From NCBI GenBank assembly GCA_027577415.1, contig JANBQS010000048.1, positions 1 to 45,605 of the forward strand: a stretch of DNA of 45,605 nucleotides, in the 5' to 3' direction. Every line of letters starts with the position of its first letter. The first letter of the stretch is position 1. Position numbers and translations under genes: made by a program. The notes under the pieces are model-generated. The model had not been told where the DNA came from, searched no databases, and was given only the letters and a program-made list of their open reading frames with translations. This DNA comes from Coemansia sp. RSA 922 (taxonomy: Eukaryota > Kickxellomycota > Kickxellomycetes > Kickxellales > Kickxellaceae). Below are positions 1 to 8,019 of this stretch, one piece after another.

Positions 1-2
1 TC

Positions 3-176
3 TCGCATACTTACTATGTGAGCTTCATCAAGCTCTCGTCGGTCACTATCGCCGGAGTCTTTAGCTCATTCCTTGCTTTGAATGCCGATAAGCAAGTCGA
101 GCTATTCCAGAGCATCCAAGAATACTTGCAGAACACAGGCTCGATATCCGATGCAGTAAAGTCCGCTGTAGTCTAA
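3..176 (+). CDS. 3' end of an unidentified protein-coding gene
   Basis: An open frame enters from the left edge and ends at TAA (174-176), giving the last 57 residues of a protein. The visible part begins SHTYYVSFIKLSS and ends DAVKSAVV. It reads as a hydrophobic/helical tail with an amphipathic helix around QVELFQSIQEYL. The frame has no stops and codon use resembles the neighbouring conserved genes, so it is probably a real terminal exon. I do not recognise the family; the rest lies outside the window. It is followed by a T-rich stretch and then SPT8 on the same strand, 127 bp downstream. Confidence 0.6.
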   Translation, partial: SHTYYVSFIKLSSVTIAGVFSSFLALNADKQVELFQSIQEYLQNTGSISDAVKSAVV

Positions 177-303
177 TCGTTGTGGATCACACATCTGATT
201 CTCTCTTCTTTTTTTTCTTTTCTGGTTTAACGCGCTCTCTTGTTTTTATTTAAATATTTACTCGTTTTGACTGATTGTATTTGTAATTTGCTGCCCACCT
301 GAA

Positions 304-1785
304 ATGGATTCTGGGTTCAATGACGACTTTTTGGAAAAGGAGCTGTTTGGAGGTGACGACGACGGCTTGGACGGTGCCAGTATGGATGTCGACGATATGA
401 TGCTCACTGGGCAGAGTGTGGTAGCTGTTGAAGCTGATCTTGCTAGTGCCGCAGCTGCTGCTGATGCTGTCGCTGCTGCTGCAGGCAACGGCGTTCCTGA
501 GGATGACGGTCGGGTGCGGTTGGAGCGATCACGCGAGCTACATACGGCCAAACTGGACATTGCCATGGATGATCCGCCTGGAGAGCTAACGCTGCTGCAG
601 CACCCGCCTCGGGCGCAAGTGGGGCTGGCTGATGGCGTGCAAGGATGCTCGACGTTTGAGGTGACGCCGACCATGGCGCTGGTGAACCCATGGCAAATAT
701 ACACGGTGACGGCCACGCCCAATATGCGGTGGCTGTTTACTGGTGGTGAGGACGGGTATATCAAAAAGTGGGACTTTAACGCCACTGTCAATGGTAAACA
801 GCTACTGACGCTGGGTCAAAGACACTCGCTGGTCGATAGTATTGCCAAGGCGGGCGTCATTGCGTCGTACTGGGATCATACGGATGTTGTTGAGGGCGGT
901 GTGGAGATGCTGTCGCCTGTGTATAGTATGGCTGTGCACTCGCAGGCTTTGTGGCTGGTATCCGGTATGAAGAGCGGGCATATTGGACTGTGGTCGGTGA
1001 GGCATGACGAGGGGAGGCGCATATCGTTGCTGAGCAAGCATAAGAAACCGGTGTCTGTATTGCGTATATCGCCTGATGAGTATGGACTGGTTAGCGGATC
1101 GTGGGACCGAGCTGTCTTGTACTGGGACTTGAATACTGGGCGACTGGCGCGTGGGTTTGCTGGCCACACATCGCAGATCAGCTCGATCGAGTTCCAGCCA
1201 TGGTCCTGCGAACAGTACGAGGCACATCTGAGAAGCGAATCTGTTGGTGGGGCGGAGTTTGACGCTCAGACAACGGGGCCAGTACTGATGACTACGAGTA
1301 TCGACGGGCAGTGTCTTTTATGGGACGTGCGTGCGCCCAAGGCTCTGCCACATCCGCTGGACACGCCGAAAAAGACTCCGCCGTGGGCGACGTCGGCATG
1401 CTGGAGTCGCGATGGTAAGAGGATCTACGTGGGTCGGAGGAATAATTCTGTTGATGAGTATGAGTTTGGTGCTGGCTCGTTGCCTGTGCGTACGCTGCGG
1501 TTGCCGTTGAACTCGGGTCCGGTTACGGCGCTGGCTGCTATGGCTAATGGACGGCATTTGGTATGTGCGTCGGCTGATAATGTGCGTGTTTGGGATCTTG
1601 AGCAGCCTGCGGAGCGGCGTAGTACTGTGCCGTTCCAGGTCATTCCGGGTCATCATGGCGGTACTATCTCGAGCGTGTTCATTGACGAGTCGTCTCGCTA
1701 TATGCTTACGCCCTCGGGCAACCGTGGCTGGGATGGCACTAGCAACGGCAATAATTTGGGTTATGAGCTGACTCCAGTTAACTAG
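304..1785 (+). CDS. SPT8: SAGA complex subunit Spt8, WD40 protein
   Basis: Encodes 493 residues. Spt8 is a WD-repeat subunit of the SAGA co-activator that helps deliver TBP to promoters; it acts in the nucleus. The N-terminal ~115 residues are acidic and Ala-rich (poly-Asp/Glu, then an Ala run), as in Spt8. From about residue 120 there are WD40-type blades: LFTGGEDGYIKKWDF, LVSGMKSGHIGLW, LVSGSWDRAVLYWDL, and LLWDVRAPK. The segment LLTLGQRHSLVDSIAKAG followed by SYWDHT is characteristic of Spt8 rather than of general WD40 proteins. The length is somewhat below the yeast protein (about 600) because the acidic N-terminus is shorter. The start is the first ATG, in a good context (GAAATGG), after a T-rich leader. 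No introns are visible. It is the most upstream complete gene and is followed by an orphan membrane gene on the same strand. Confidence 0.92.
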   Translation: MDSGFNDDFLEKELFGGDDDGLDGASMDVDDMMLTGQSVVAVEADLASAAAAADAVAAAAGNGVPEDDGRVRLERSRELHTAKLDIAMDDPPGELTLLQHPPRAQVGLADGVQGCSTFEVTPTMALVNPWQIYTVTATPNMRWLFTGGEDGYIKKWDFNATVNGKQLLTLGQRHSLVDSIAKAGVIASYWDHTDVVEGGVEMLSPVYSMAVHSQALWLVSGMKSGHIGLWSVRHDEGRRISLLSKHKKPVSVLRISPDEYGLVSGSWDRAVLYWDLNTGRLARGFAGHTSQISSIEFQPWSCEQYEAHLRSESVGGAEFDAQTTGPVLMTTSIDGQCLLWDVRAPKALPHPLDTPKKTPPWATSACWSRDGKRIYVGRRNNSVDEYEFGAGSLPVRTLRLPLNSGPVTALAAMANGRHLVCASADNVRVWDLEQPAERRSTVPFQVIPGHHGGTISSVFIDESSRYMLTPSGNRGWDGTSNGNNLGYELTPVN

Positions 1786-2022
1786 AATATTTTTTTTTCT
1801 TTTTTTTCCTGTTTCAGATGCACCTGCCATGTGAAAGTTCCTTTCAATTGTTTCTTTTTTTGCAAGCCACTTCTGCAGGATGTTTTTTTTTTCACTTTGG
1901 GGAGGTGTTGGCATCTGACCATAGGAACTACTTTTTTTGACCTTTTTTATAATTTCGTTGCATTTACAAAACTATATTTCATATTCTTTTTCTTTTTTTT
2001 TTTTCTACTCTATGAAAGTTCG
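1786..2022 (+). promoter_or_regulatory. T-rich intergenic spacer, SPT8 3' end and leader of next gene
   Basis: Long T runs (around 1790-1810, 1885-1895 and 1985-2003) on the plus strand fill the spacer. An open frame continues from about 1831 into the next gene but lacks an ATG until 2023, and its translation is Phe-rich junk. It is therefore read here as terminator plus 5' leader, not coding. Confidence 0.45.
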
Positions 2023-2997
2023 ATGAAAGGACGACCGCTAGTTGTACTGGACGACTATTTTGTCAAGGGTGACCCGTTTAAACTTTTGCAACTGGCTAGT
2101 GACTCTACGACTACTTGTGTATCTAATAGCGGGTACTTTGAGTTTGACAGCGGGAGTCCGTTCCTCAAAGAGCTACTCGCCAGACACAGTATTATTCCAG
2201 AGCACTGGATGAAGACAGACGACGTTCGAATAACATACAGCGACCGGCTCCAGCGCAGCCACCTGGCCATCATCGCATTACTGGCGGCCAAGTACGTGGC
2301 GGGGCTGACGGCTGGGCCGCTGGTGTATACGTTCGGTACGCTGAGCAACATATGTCTGCTGTTGGTGCTCAGCTACCATGTGCTGTTCTTCGTTGCTTTG
2401 AATTACAGGCCTGGATGGTTCGAGTGGACTGTTGTGTTTCTGTCGCCGTTTGCGTGGGCGGGAGTCTGGCTGCTTTTGATACAGGGCGATAGCCATGAAG
2501 CTGACTTGGGTTTGCCTGCTGTGGGAGCGCTGCGGGTGTTTCTTGATCGAAGGATTGGACCGTTGGCGCTGTCTATGATGCATATGTTTATTTGGTACTC
2601 GCGACGAACGGTTATTGGTATTGCTGTGTTTGAGCGCAAGATCCGCGCGTCTTCATTTACATACTGGAGCCATCGCGTGTACTCGATGCTGGCTGCCCTG
2701 GTTATTGCCTTGGCTTGGAAATGGTACCCGTGCTTTTCGGTGTGCTGGGACCTGTTCACGTACTCGACTACTAGGGACCTGGTCAACTGCAGGATTGTGA
2801 GTATGTGGGCTGCTGAGCGTGCTATGATTGGGTGGCCTCGTATGCTTGCTACTATGATGGTGTCTGGCGGTACTCATGTTGTCTGGTATAGCTTTATTAG
2901 CTATGCTTACCATATGATCGTGTGGAAAGAGTATCTGCGAGAAGGACTGGCCGTCTGGGTAGTTGGCAACAGCGCCATGTGTACTAAGCTTAGCTAG
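2023..2997 (+). CDS. Orphan multipass membrane protein
   Basis: 324 residues from ATG 2023, the first in-frame ATG after a poly-T leader, to TAG. About the first 80 residues are soluble, ending near LQRSHLAI. At least five or six hydrophobic segments follow, for example LAIIALLAAKYVAG, LSNICLLLVLSYHVLFFV, WTVVFLSPFAWAGVWLLLI, YSMLAALVIALAW and a C-terminal WYSFISYAYHMIVW. Arg/Lys residues sit in the loops. There is no signal peptide, no recognisable catalytic motif and no family I can name. Aromatic residues (Trp, Tyr) are abundant around the predicted membrane boundaries. It is probably an endomembrane protein restricted to a narrow fungal group. It lies 237 bp after SPT8 on the same strand and 340 bp before repeat copy A. 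Confidence 0.65.
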   Translation: MKGRPLVVLDDYFVKGDPFKLLQLASDSTTTCVSNSGYFEFDSGSPFLKELLARHSIIPEHWMKTDDVRITYSDRLQRSHLAIIALLAAKYVAGLTAGPLVYTFGTLSNICLLLVLSYHVLFFVALNYRPGWFEWTVVFLSPFAWAGVWLLLIQGDSHEADLGLPAVGALRVFLDRRIGPLALSMMHMFIWYSRRTVIGIAVFERKIRASSFTYWSHRVYSMLAALVIALAWKWYPCFSVCWDLFTYSTTRDLVNCRIVSMWAAERAMIGWPRMLATMMVSGGTHVVWYSFISYAYHMIVWKEYLREGLAVWVVGNSAMCTKLS

Positions 2998-3336
2998 CTC
3001 TTTTAAAAAAAAAATACTTTATAATTATTACAGTGTGTCTAAAAACCCAAGCGATATTTGCTATAATCACCGTATGTTTGAGTTGGACTGTTTAGCTCTT
3101 TTTCTGGCTCCATCATTAAGGTTGACTTACGTGCTATAGTCACGGGCTTTTTTATAGCGTTTTAGTCACGCAAAATCCCACACGCTGGCGTATTATACGG
3201 TCTGTCAGTCTGAGAGAATATTCTGCGCTCGAGCAGAGCTGTCATTGAACGGAAAAAAGACTTGGCGGCTTGGCTAGCATCTTATCCGACTTTTACTATT
3301 CATATTGTATGATCAAGGTCCTCACACATTTTTTCT
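2998..3336. other. Intergenic spacer without recognisable gene
   Basis: Begins with an A-run (3004-3013) just after the stop of the multipass gene, which could serve as a polyadenylation region. I see no coding signal or RNA gene in the remainder up to the repeat boundary. Confidence 0.5.
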
Positions 3337-3352
3337 TTCTTTTAGAAAATTG

Positions 3353-3374
3353 CTGGTTAGCGGTCACTAACTGG
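3353..3374 (+). other. Hairpin at the left end of repeat copy A
   Basis: Arms CTGGTTAG (3353-3360) and CTAACTGG (3367-3374) enclose loop CGGTCA. Read as RNA, all eight positions can pair, two of them as G:U. The copy B equivalent (31678-31699) has arms CTGGTTAG and CTAACCAG and pairs perfectly, so both arm substitutions keep pairing. Confidence 0.45.
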
Positions 3375-3664
3375 TAATACAACTTCGATCCTAGCGCTAC
3401 AGTGAGCTCAATGGGAAAATATCTTTCCGCAACGAATCTCAACACTCGATTGACTGCCTATATTACATTATTCAGTATTGCCGGTAGTCAGCTACAGACA
3501 ATAACACCAACATCCCAGCTACCTCCCGCTAATCTGTCCACTGTGGCGTTATAGAATTAAAAATCACTGCTAGGTTTCTACAGTATTTTATTGGATATTT
3601 CAATACATTGGCGTTAAAATGTTGGGTTAAAAATCTACGTTTAGAGTCTGGATATAAAATTCAA

Positions 3665-3694
3665 AACGTCGCCTTCACTATACATGGTGGCGTT
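3665..3694 (+). other. Second hairpin in repeat copy A with pair-preserving changes
   Basis: Arms AACGTCGCC (3665-3673) and GGTGGCGTT (3686-3694) enclose loop TTCACTATACAT. All nine positions can pair as RNA, with two G:U pairs. In copy B (31989-32018) the arms are AATGTCACC and GGTGACGTT with the identical loop, again fully paired with one G:U. Confidence 0.45.
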
Positions 3695-4352
3695 CACACA
3701 ACCTCTATTATGAGACAGATACTTGTGGAGGCGAGGTATATCATATTCCTTGTCTGTTGGCCTTGGTAGCGAGAAAAAGGAAAGAGAAAGAGAAGTGCCA
3801 ATCTATTTTTAGTTTTCCACGTGGCATGTACAAACTGATTGTTCTAAGCCAAACCGCATGCCAAATTGCCGTTGCCGATGCAAGAAATGACAGCAAAAAG
3901 AATGACTATGGAATTCCATTCTCCTTTTTTCATGATCAACCCGAGTGAGTGTTTTGCAGTTTGTCACTGTTGCATGCTCTACATGTGTAGTATTGCCAAT
4001 GCTGTATGTTTGTAGGTTTTGAGTATATCGTCAGAATGAAAAGGCATACCCAAGTTTGCCCATTCTACAATAAAGGATGTACACATATTTTATATTTTGC
4101 TCTGGCTCCAAATAGCTGTTGGCCATTTTCAATTATCTTCATGTGCAAACGAGCGACACACTATCTGCCGGTAAATAGAAGCGTATGTCACTCAATTTGA
4201 ACTATCAAAGCGGGACATGACGTACCCACGCTGAATAGAATAAAAGAGAATGTCAGACATATTTTCCGCCTAGATGATTCGAGATAAAGGGAATATATGC
4301 AAGCACCACTACGTTGTGCTCACTAATTTCTCCATTTCTACCACTCACCGCC

Positions 4353-4358
4353 ACGCGT
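4353..4358. promoter_or_regulatory. MluI box (ACGCGT), distal, upstream of orphan gene
   Basis: ACGCGT lies about 890 bp upstream of ATG 5247. On the minus strand the context is CTAAACGCGTGGCGG, which shares AAACGCGTG with sites before the other two orphan genes. It is conserved in repeat copy B (32676-32681). In budding and fission yeast this hexamer is bound by MBF; its role here is inferred. Confidence 0.35.
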
Positions 4359-4883
4359 TTAGCAGTGGGAGGAACAGCGCTGGCCAAGAACGCTCGGTGG
4401 CACTGAAAATACACTTACAAACCAGCGTCATCCATTGTAAGCAAGCATTACTTGCATGCTGGTTCTTTGATTGCGATAGCAGAACTTGCCTCAAAATCAT
4501 TCCCGGGATGCACCCCTCCTTATCGATCCCCCCGTTGCCAACTTTATGAGTCGCATGTATCCCAGGCTACCCTGTGTGGTCTTGACAAGGGGTTGGATAG
4601 TACTAATTTTTTTTTGTGCTTTTCAGAAATGAAAATAATTCAAGCAAGAATCCCCCATCCTTTGCCCACTCTTTAATTTTAGTTCACAATTATCTCTTTT
4701 TAATGTATCACTCTGTTTTACTTTTTTTATATCTTACTTGCACGATGTCAAAATTCATGTAGAAGAAGATAGCCAAAAAAAACATTGCAAATTAGAGCCA
4801 TCTGTATAATAAACCCCAATAAACGCATTTTATGTCTTGTCCGTTAGAAAACAGCTTTAGCGGTTATGACAGCCCTCCAAACC

Positions 4884-4889
4884 ACGCGT
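4884..4889. promoter_or_regulatory. MluI box (ACGCGT), proximal, upstream of orphan gene
   Basis: ACGCGT about 360 bp upstream of ATG 5247. The minus-strand context is TAAAACGCGTGGTTT. It is conserved in copy B (33211-33216). Confidence 0.4.
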
Positions 4890-5056
4890 TTTAGCAAAGA
4901 CGATGGCTACCAATGTTCCAGAGGGAAAGCTCTTCGGCATATTGTTTTCAGGTGGTGGGGTGTCTACCCCCCAGGATAGGGACAAAGGACCCCCCGCAAG
5001 GAAATTAACAAGCCGTCCCCATCTTTTTGCCCCAATCGGCTGGCTGGAGACAGCTC

Positions 5057-5074
5057 CACACATCATGATGTGTG
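5057..5074. promoter_or_regulatory. Perfect 18-bp palindrome, candidate operator
   Basis: CACACATCATGATGTGTG is a perfect inverted repeat without spacer, 173 bp upstream of ATG 5247. In repeat copy B one outer base differs and the perfect part shrinks to 14 bp (33386-33399). Position and symmetry fit a site for a dimeric transcription factor; the factor is unknown. Confidence 0.45.
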
Positions 5075-5246
5075 CGAAAGCCACATTTCATACTCGATAC
5101 ACAGTGGGAGCAATACTACTCTATGTGGTTCCAGCGTCACCACCGTGGCAAGCGCAAGGATACTTAAGCAAGGAGTTGCGCCCTATCTTTCTTGCCTTAC
5201 TTTTTTCCCTCAACCATTCTTCACATTTTCATTTCTTGAGCTAAAA

Positions 5247-6992
5247 ATGAATATTACTAACAACACACAGCACTTCGTCACTGGCCATCACGCCAAGCGC
5301 AAGTTCGGCGATGTAGACGCGGTCTACAAAAGGCGCCGCGTTGGTCTGGGCGTTAACGGCATTGGCGCAGCCGTCGACGTCGTCCGTGTCCCGCTGCCTC
5401 CAATGGCATGGGCGTATATCCGTGCGCGGCCATGGCCCAAGGGCCAGGCACCCACTCTTGCCACCCGCCGCGCCCGCCGTCGGTCGCCACGCCTCCCCGG
5501 TGGTGGCATCAGGCCGGTGCGCAGACTAAGCCCTGTCTACAGAGCTACTCTGCGCACCATGCGGTACAGCGGCGCAGTCGTAGGCGTGCGCCCTACCGAC
5601 CAGTGCACAGTTGGAGGCGCCGCACCACCGGTAAACCCCGCTGCCTACCGCCTGCCGTCCAAGACACGCGCTCCTTCTACTGGTGTGAAGCGTGCTCGCC
5701 AGACGCCATCATTTATCGCCAGGACGCTCCAAAAGGTCGTAGTTGTTAAGCAGCGCAACCCCATCGACAGATTCAAAATTACGAAGATTGCGGTTCCAAT
5801 TCGTACTCGACAAAGCCTCAAGGGTCGGTACCGCTTCTTGGCTACGCGACATGACCTGGGGCGCTTAGGTCTCGGCTTCAGGGCTAATGGGGTCAGTATT
5901 AAGCAGCGGTTTACTAACCCTGCCGGTGTTGTTCGGCTCGGCGGCGGAATGACCCTACGCGATAATCGGCTACGGCGCAGGCGCCGCACTTCGTTTGTCA
6001 ATGAAATCCGCTCCCGTCAGCAGCAGCGCGCCCGTAAGGAGATGTGCGCCAGCCAGCAACTGTGTAAGTATCCTGCCACTACGCCTGATATTAATGTGAT
6101 CCCTGCGACTCCGCCAGCTATCCCCAACGGCGGTGGTGCTACCGGTTGGTTCCCTGTCGGCTGGGATTTTGTCAGTTGGCGCCCTGCGGGTCAGCTCCCC
6201 GCCGGTTGGAGCTTTGTCGCTCAGGACACTGGTGCTGCCAACATCGCGCGTGCTCCAGCGCAGCAATTGGCACCAACCAACTTTGGCACAGGCACTGCTT
6301 TTCCTGCGCCACTCGCCGTCGCCGCCAAGGGCGCGAATAACAGCGAGTCAGACAGCGAACGTCTTGACCTTCACAGCCCAGATGCCCCGGTCTCTGATGA
6401 TGCACAGGACACCGCGGATGACGAATACGATCCATACGCTCCGGAATATGGCAATGCACAGGATGCCGCGGATGGTGAGTATGATCCATATGCTCCAGAA
6501 TATGGTGCCTCACAGGACGCAAAGGACGACGAGTACGATCCACAATGCCCGACCTATGGATCTGGGCCGGATAGCGAAGGTGGGGAGTCTCGTAACGTGC
6601 CAGACAACAGTCGTCCCGCCTATGACGTATCGGACAATGAGCAGAGAAGTGACAGCGATAGCGAAGAAAACATCGGACATGCAGCTCAGCAGTTGTCCAC
6701 CTTCTTACGCAGTAGCCCTCAATATCTTTGGCTCTCTTGTCGCCGCGCACACCGCTACCCAGGTCAACCTCACGATGCACCCGAGACTGCGGGGATCGAC
6801 AAAGCATACTACACGCTTATTGACCTTGCCGCAAGAAACGCGGGGGATAGCCACAATGACATCCGAGTCGCCATGGACATACTCTACCACATGGACGACG
6901 AGGCCATTGTCGATCGATACAGGGAGATGAATGAGCTGGGCGAAGTGGATTTTGCCGAGCCTCGCGCTCTTTCTTTCCATCCTCGCCTCTAA
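5247..6992 (+). CDS. Orphan basic/acidic protein with Trp-rich and 18-residue repeats
   Basis: 581 residues from ATG 5247 (context AAAATGA after a pyrimidine-rich leader) to TAA. The frame is open further upstream, but both repeat copies keep this ATG and the upstream part reads as promoter. The N-terminal ~270 residues are strongly basic with Arg clusters (KRRR near residue 30, later RRRRR), suggesting nuclear or nucleic-acid association (inference). Residues about 299-331 hold Trp-Gly-Pro motifs such as GWFPVGWDFVSW and LPAGWSFVA. Residues 386-439 are three 18-residue acidic units containing EYDPYAPEYG-like cores. The C-terminal ~100 residues look globular and helical. There are no introns, no signal peptide and no family I recognise. 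Its promoter and first ~116 codons are duplicated at 33577. It abuts the broken ABC transporter 148 bp downstream. It could be a rapidly evolving lineage-specific gene. Confidence 0.7.
   Translation: MNITNNTQHFVTGHHAKRKFGDVDAVYKRRRVGLGVNGIGAAVDVVRVPLPPMAWAYIRARPWPKGQAPTLATRRARRRSPRLPGGGIRPVRRLSPVYRATLRTMRYSGAVVGVRPTDQCTVGGAAPPVNPAAYRLPSKTRAPSTGVKRARQTPSFIARTLQKVVVVKQRNPIDRFKITKIAVPIRTRQSLKGRYRFLATRHDLGRLGLGFRANGVSIKQRFTNPAGVVRLGGGMTLRDNRLRRRRRTSFVNEIRSRQQQRARKEMCASQQLCKYPATTPDINVIPATPPAIPNGGGATGWFPVGWDFVSWRPAGQLPAGWSFVAQDTGAANIARAPAQQLAPTNFGTGTAFPAPLAVAAKGANNSESDSERLDLHSPDAPVSDDAQDTADDEYDPYAPEYGNAQDAADGEYDPYAPEYGASQDAKDDEYDPQCPTYGSGPDSEGGESRNVPDNSRPAYDVSDNEQRSDSDSEENIGHAAQQLSTFLRSSPQYLWLSCRRAHRYPGQPHDAPETAGIDKAYYTLIDLAARNAGDSHNDIRVAMDILYHMDDEAIVDRYREMNELGEVDFAEPRALSFHPRL
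6402..6563 (+). repeat. Three tandem 54-bp coding repeats (18 residues each)
   Basis: Units begin at 6402, 6456 and 6510. The peptide pattern is (A/S)QD-x-x-D-(D/G)-EYDP-x-x-P-x-YG. Units 1 and 2 are nearly identical in protein while differing at several third codon positions. Unit 3 is more diverged. The period is exactly in frame, supporting the reading frame of the host gene. Confidence 0.9.
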
Positions 6993-7140
6993 TCGCTTAA
7001 TCGGCTGCTACTATTTTTCCCACATAGCCTTTTTTCCAGCTGCTTGCACTTTCAACAGTTTTATGTATATGAGATACGGTTAATATCAATATATCCACTC
7101 ACTTAATTCTTGAACAAATCTCTGCTCTCTGAGCGACTGA

Positions 7141-8019
7141 CCAAAGACTGGTAGCATTCCTATTGAAAACCTTGTTGTCGAGTATGTCCCACGTGTACCG
7201 GTATTGCACGGCATATCGCTTAGTGCCGAGCACGGCGAGAAGATTGGCGTAGTAGGTCGTACGGGTGCTGGCAAGAGCACCATGTCTTTGGCTTTCTTGC
7301 GGTTCATCGAGGCAGCTCAAGGTCGGATCTTGTTGGACAATGTGGACATTGCTAAAATTGGTCTGGAGGAACTGCGGCGCAACGTCACTATTATCCCACA
7401 GGACCCTGTTTTGTTCAACAGAACTATTCGCTTCAACCTCGATCCGTTTGGTGAGTACCCCGATGAGCTAGTGTGGGATGCTCTCAAGCGTGCCAACTTG
7501 GTGCGCGAACGCGGCAGCCAGACTACTAGCACGGCCACAAGTGTCTACGATGGTGGCGACAACATTAATGATGCTGGTGTGGAGCATATGAGCGGTATTT
7601 TCACTGGTTTGGATGCCGAGATCAAGGAGAATGGTCAGAACTTGTCCTTGGGTCAGAGACAACTCGTAGCCTTGGCACGGGCGCTGGTACGGCGCTCACA
7701 GCTTATCATCATGGACGAGGCTACTGCCTCGGTTGACTTTGACACAGACGACCGTATCCAGCGCACGATTCGCGGCATAGAATTTGCCAACTCGACGTTG
7801 TTCTGCATTGCTCATCGCTTGCGCACGATTATTGACTATGACCGTGTGCTAGTGCTAGACAAGGGCAAAGTTGCCGAGTTTGATACGCCCTGGAATATGC
7901 TGCAGCGCGAGGGCGGCATCTTTAGAAGCATGTGTGAGAAGTCTGGCGAATATGAGCATTTGGTTGCTGCTGCTCGGCATAAGAGCCAGCTCGCCACTGC
8001 AAGTGCCGCAATCCATTAG
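7141..8019 (+). pseudogene. 5'-truncated ABCC (MRP-type) transporter, NBD2 only
   Basis: An open frame of 292 codons encodes a complete second nucleotide-binding domain of an ABCC full transporter. It has Walker A GRTGAGKST, Q-loop IPQDPVLF, signature LSLGQRQL, Walker B LIIMDEATASVD and a H-loop ending CIAHRL, then the usual C-terminal tail. All catalytic residues are present. The roughly 1000 residues expected upstream (two membrane domains and NBD1) are absent; the orphan gene and repeat occupy that position. There is no ATG before codon 48 (7282). The frame is closed by TGA at 7138, where the family normally has Trp-Pro. A splice-acceptor-like GACTGGTAG lies at 7146-7154 with a CTGAC branch-like motif just upstream, so it may be the last exon of a formerly intron-containing gene. 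I read it as a remnant cut off by rearrangement, recent because the frame is undamaged. Confidence 0.85.

Larger units (their letters stand above)
3337..5595 (+). repeat. Dispersed direct repeat, copy A (about 2.26 kb)
   Basis: This block recurs in the same orientation at 31664-33925. Homology starts at TTCTTTT(A/G)GAAA and stops abruptly after GCGCCCTA, inside the coding region of the orphan gene at 5247. Copy A therefore contains about 1.9 kb of upstream DNA plus the first ~116 codons of that gene. The left ~300 bp differ at many positions, largely transitions, while the promoter-proximal half is almost identical. I find no transposase, long terminal repeat structure or target-site duplication. 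Short ORFs at 3757-3948 and 4006-4200 occur in both copies, but the few differences between copies change amino acids and the first has no usable ATG, so they are not called as genes. It is most likely a segmental duplication with copy A as parent, because only this copy has the complete gene. Confidence 0.93.

Noticed and set aside
1831..2022. N-terminal extension of the multipass protein
   Set aside because: It would begin with GTG and consist of T-rich leader translated into Phe-rich sequence; ATG 2023 is preferred.
3757..4200. Two short ORFs in the repeat, present in both copies, with GTGAGT and GTAG between them suggesting an intron
   Set aside because: The 71-nt candidate intron joins the frames out of phase and gives an immediate stop. 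The first ORF has no ATG start of its own, and the few differences between copies are amino-acid changing, so there is no sign of coding constraint.
4903..5244. 113-codon ORF upstream of the orphan gene
   Set aside because: It overlaps the promoter elements, is shortened in copy B by a small indel, and its translation looks non-protein-like.
3337..5595. Solo LTR or DNA transposon interpretation of the repeat
   Set aside because: No TG...CA ends, no terminal inverted repeats, no target-site duplication, and the right end lies in a gene's coding region.
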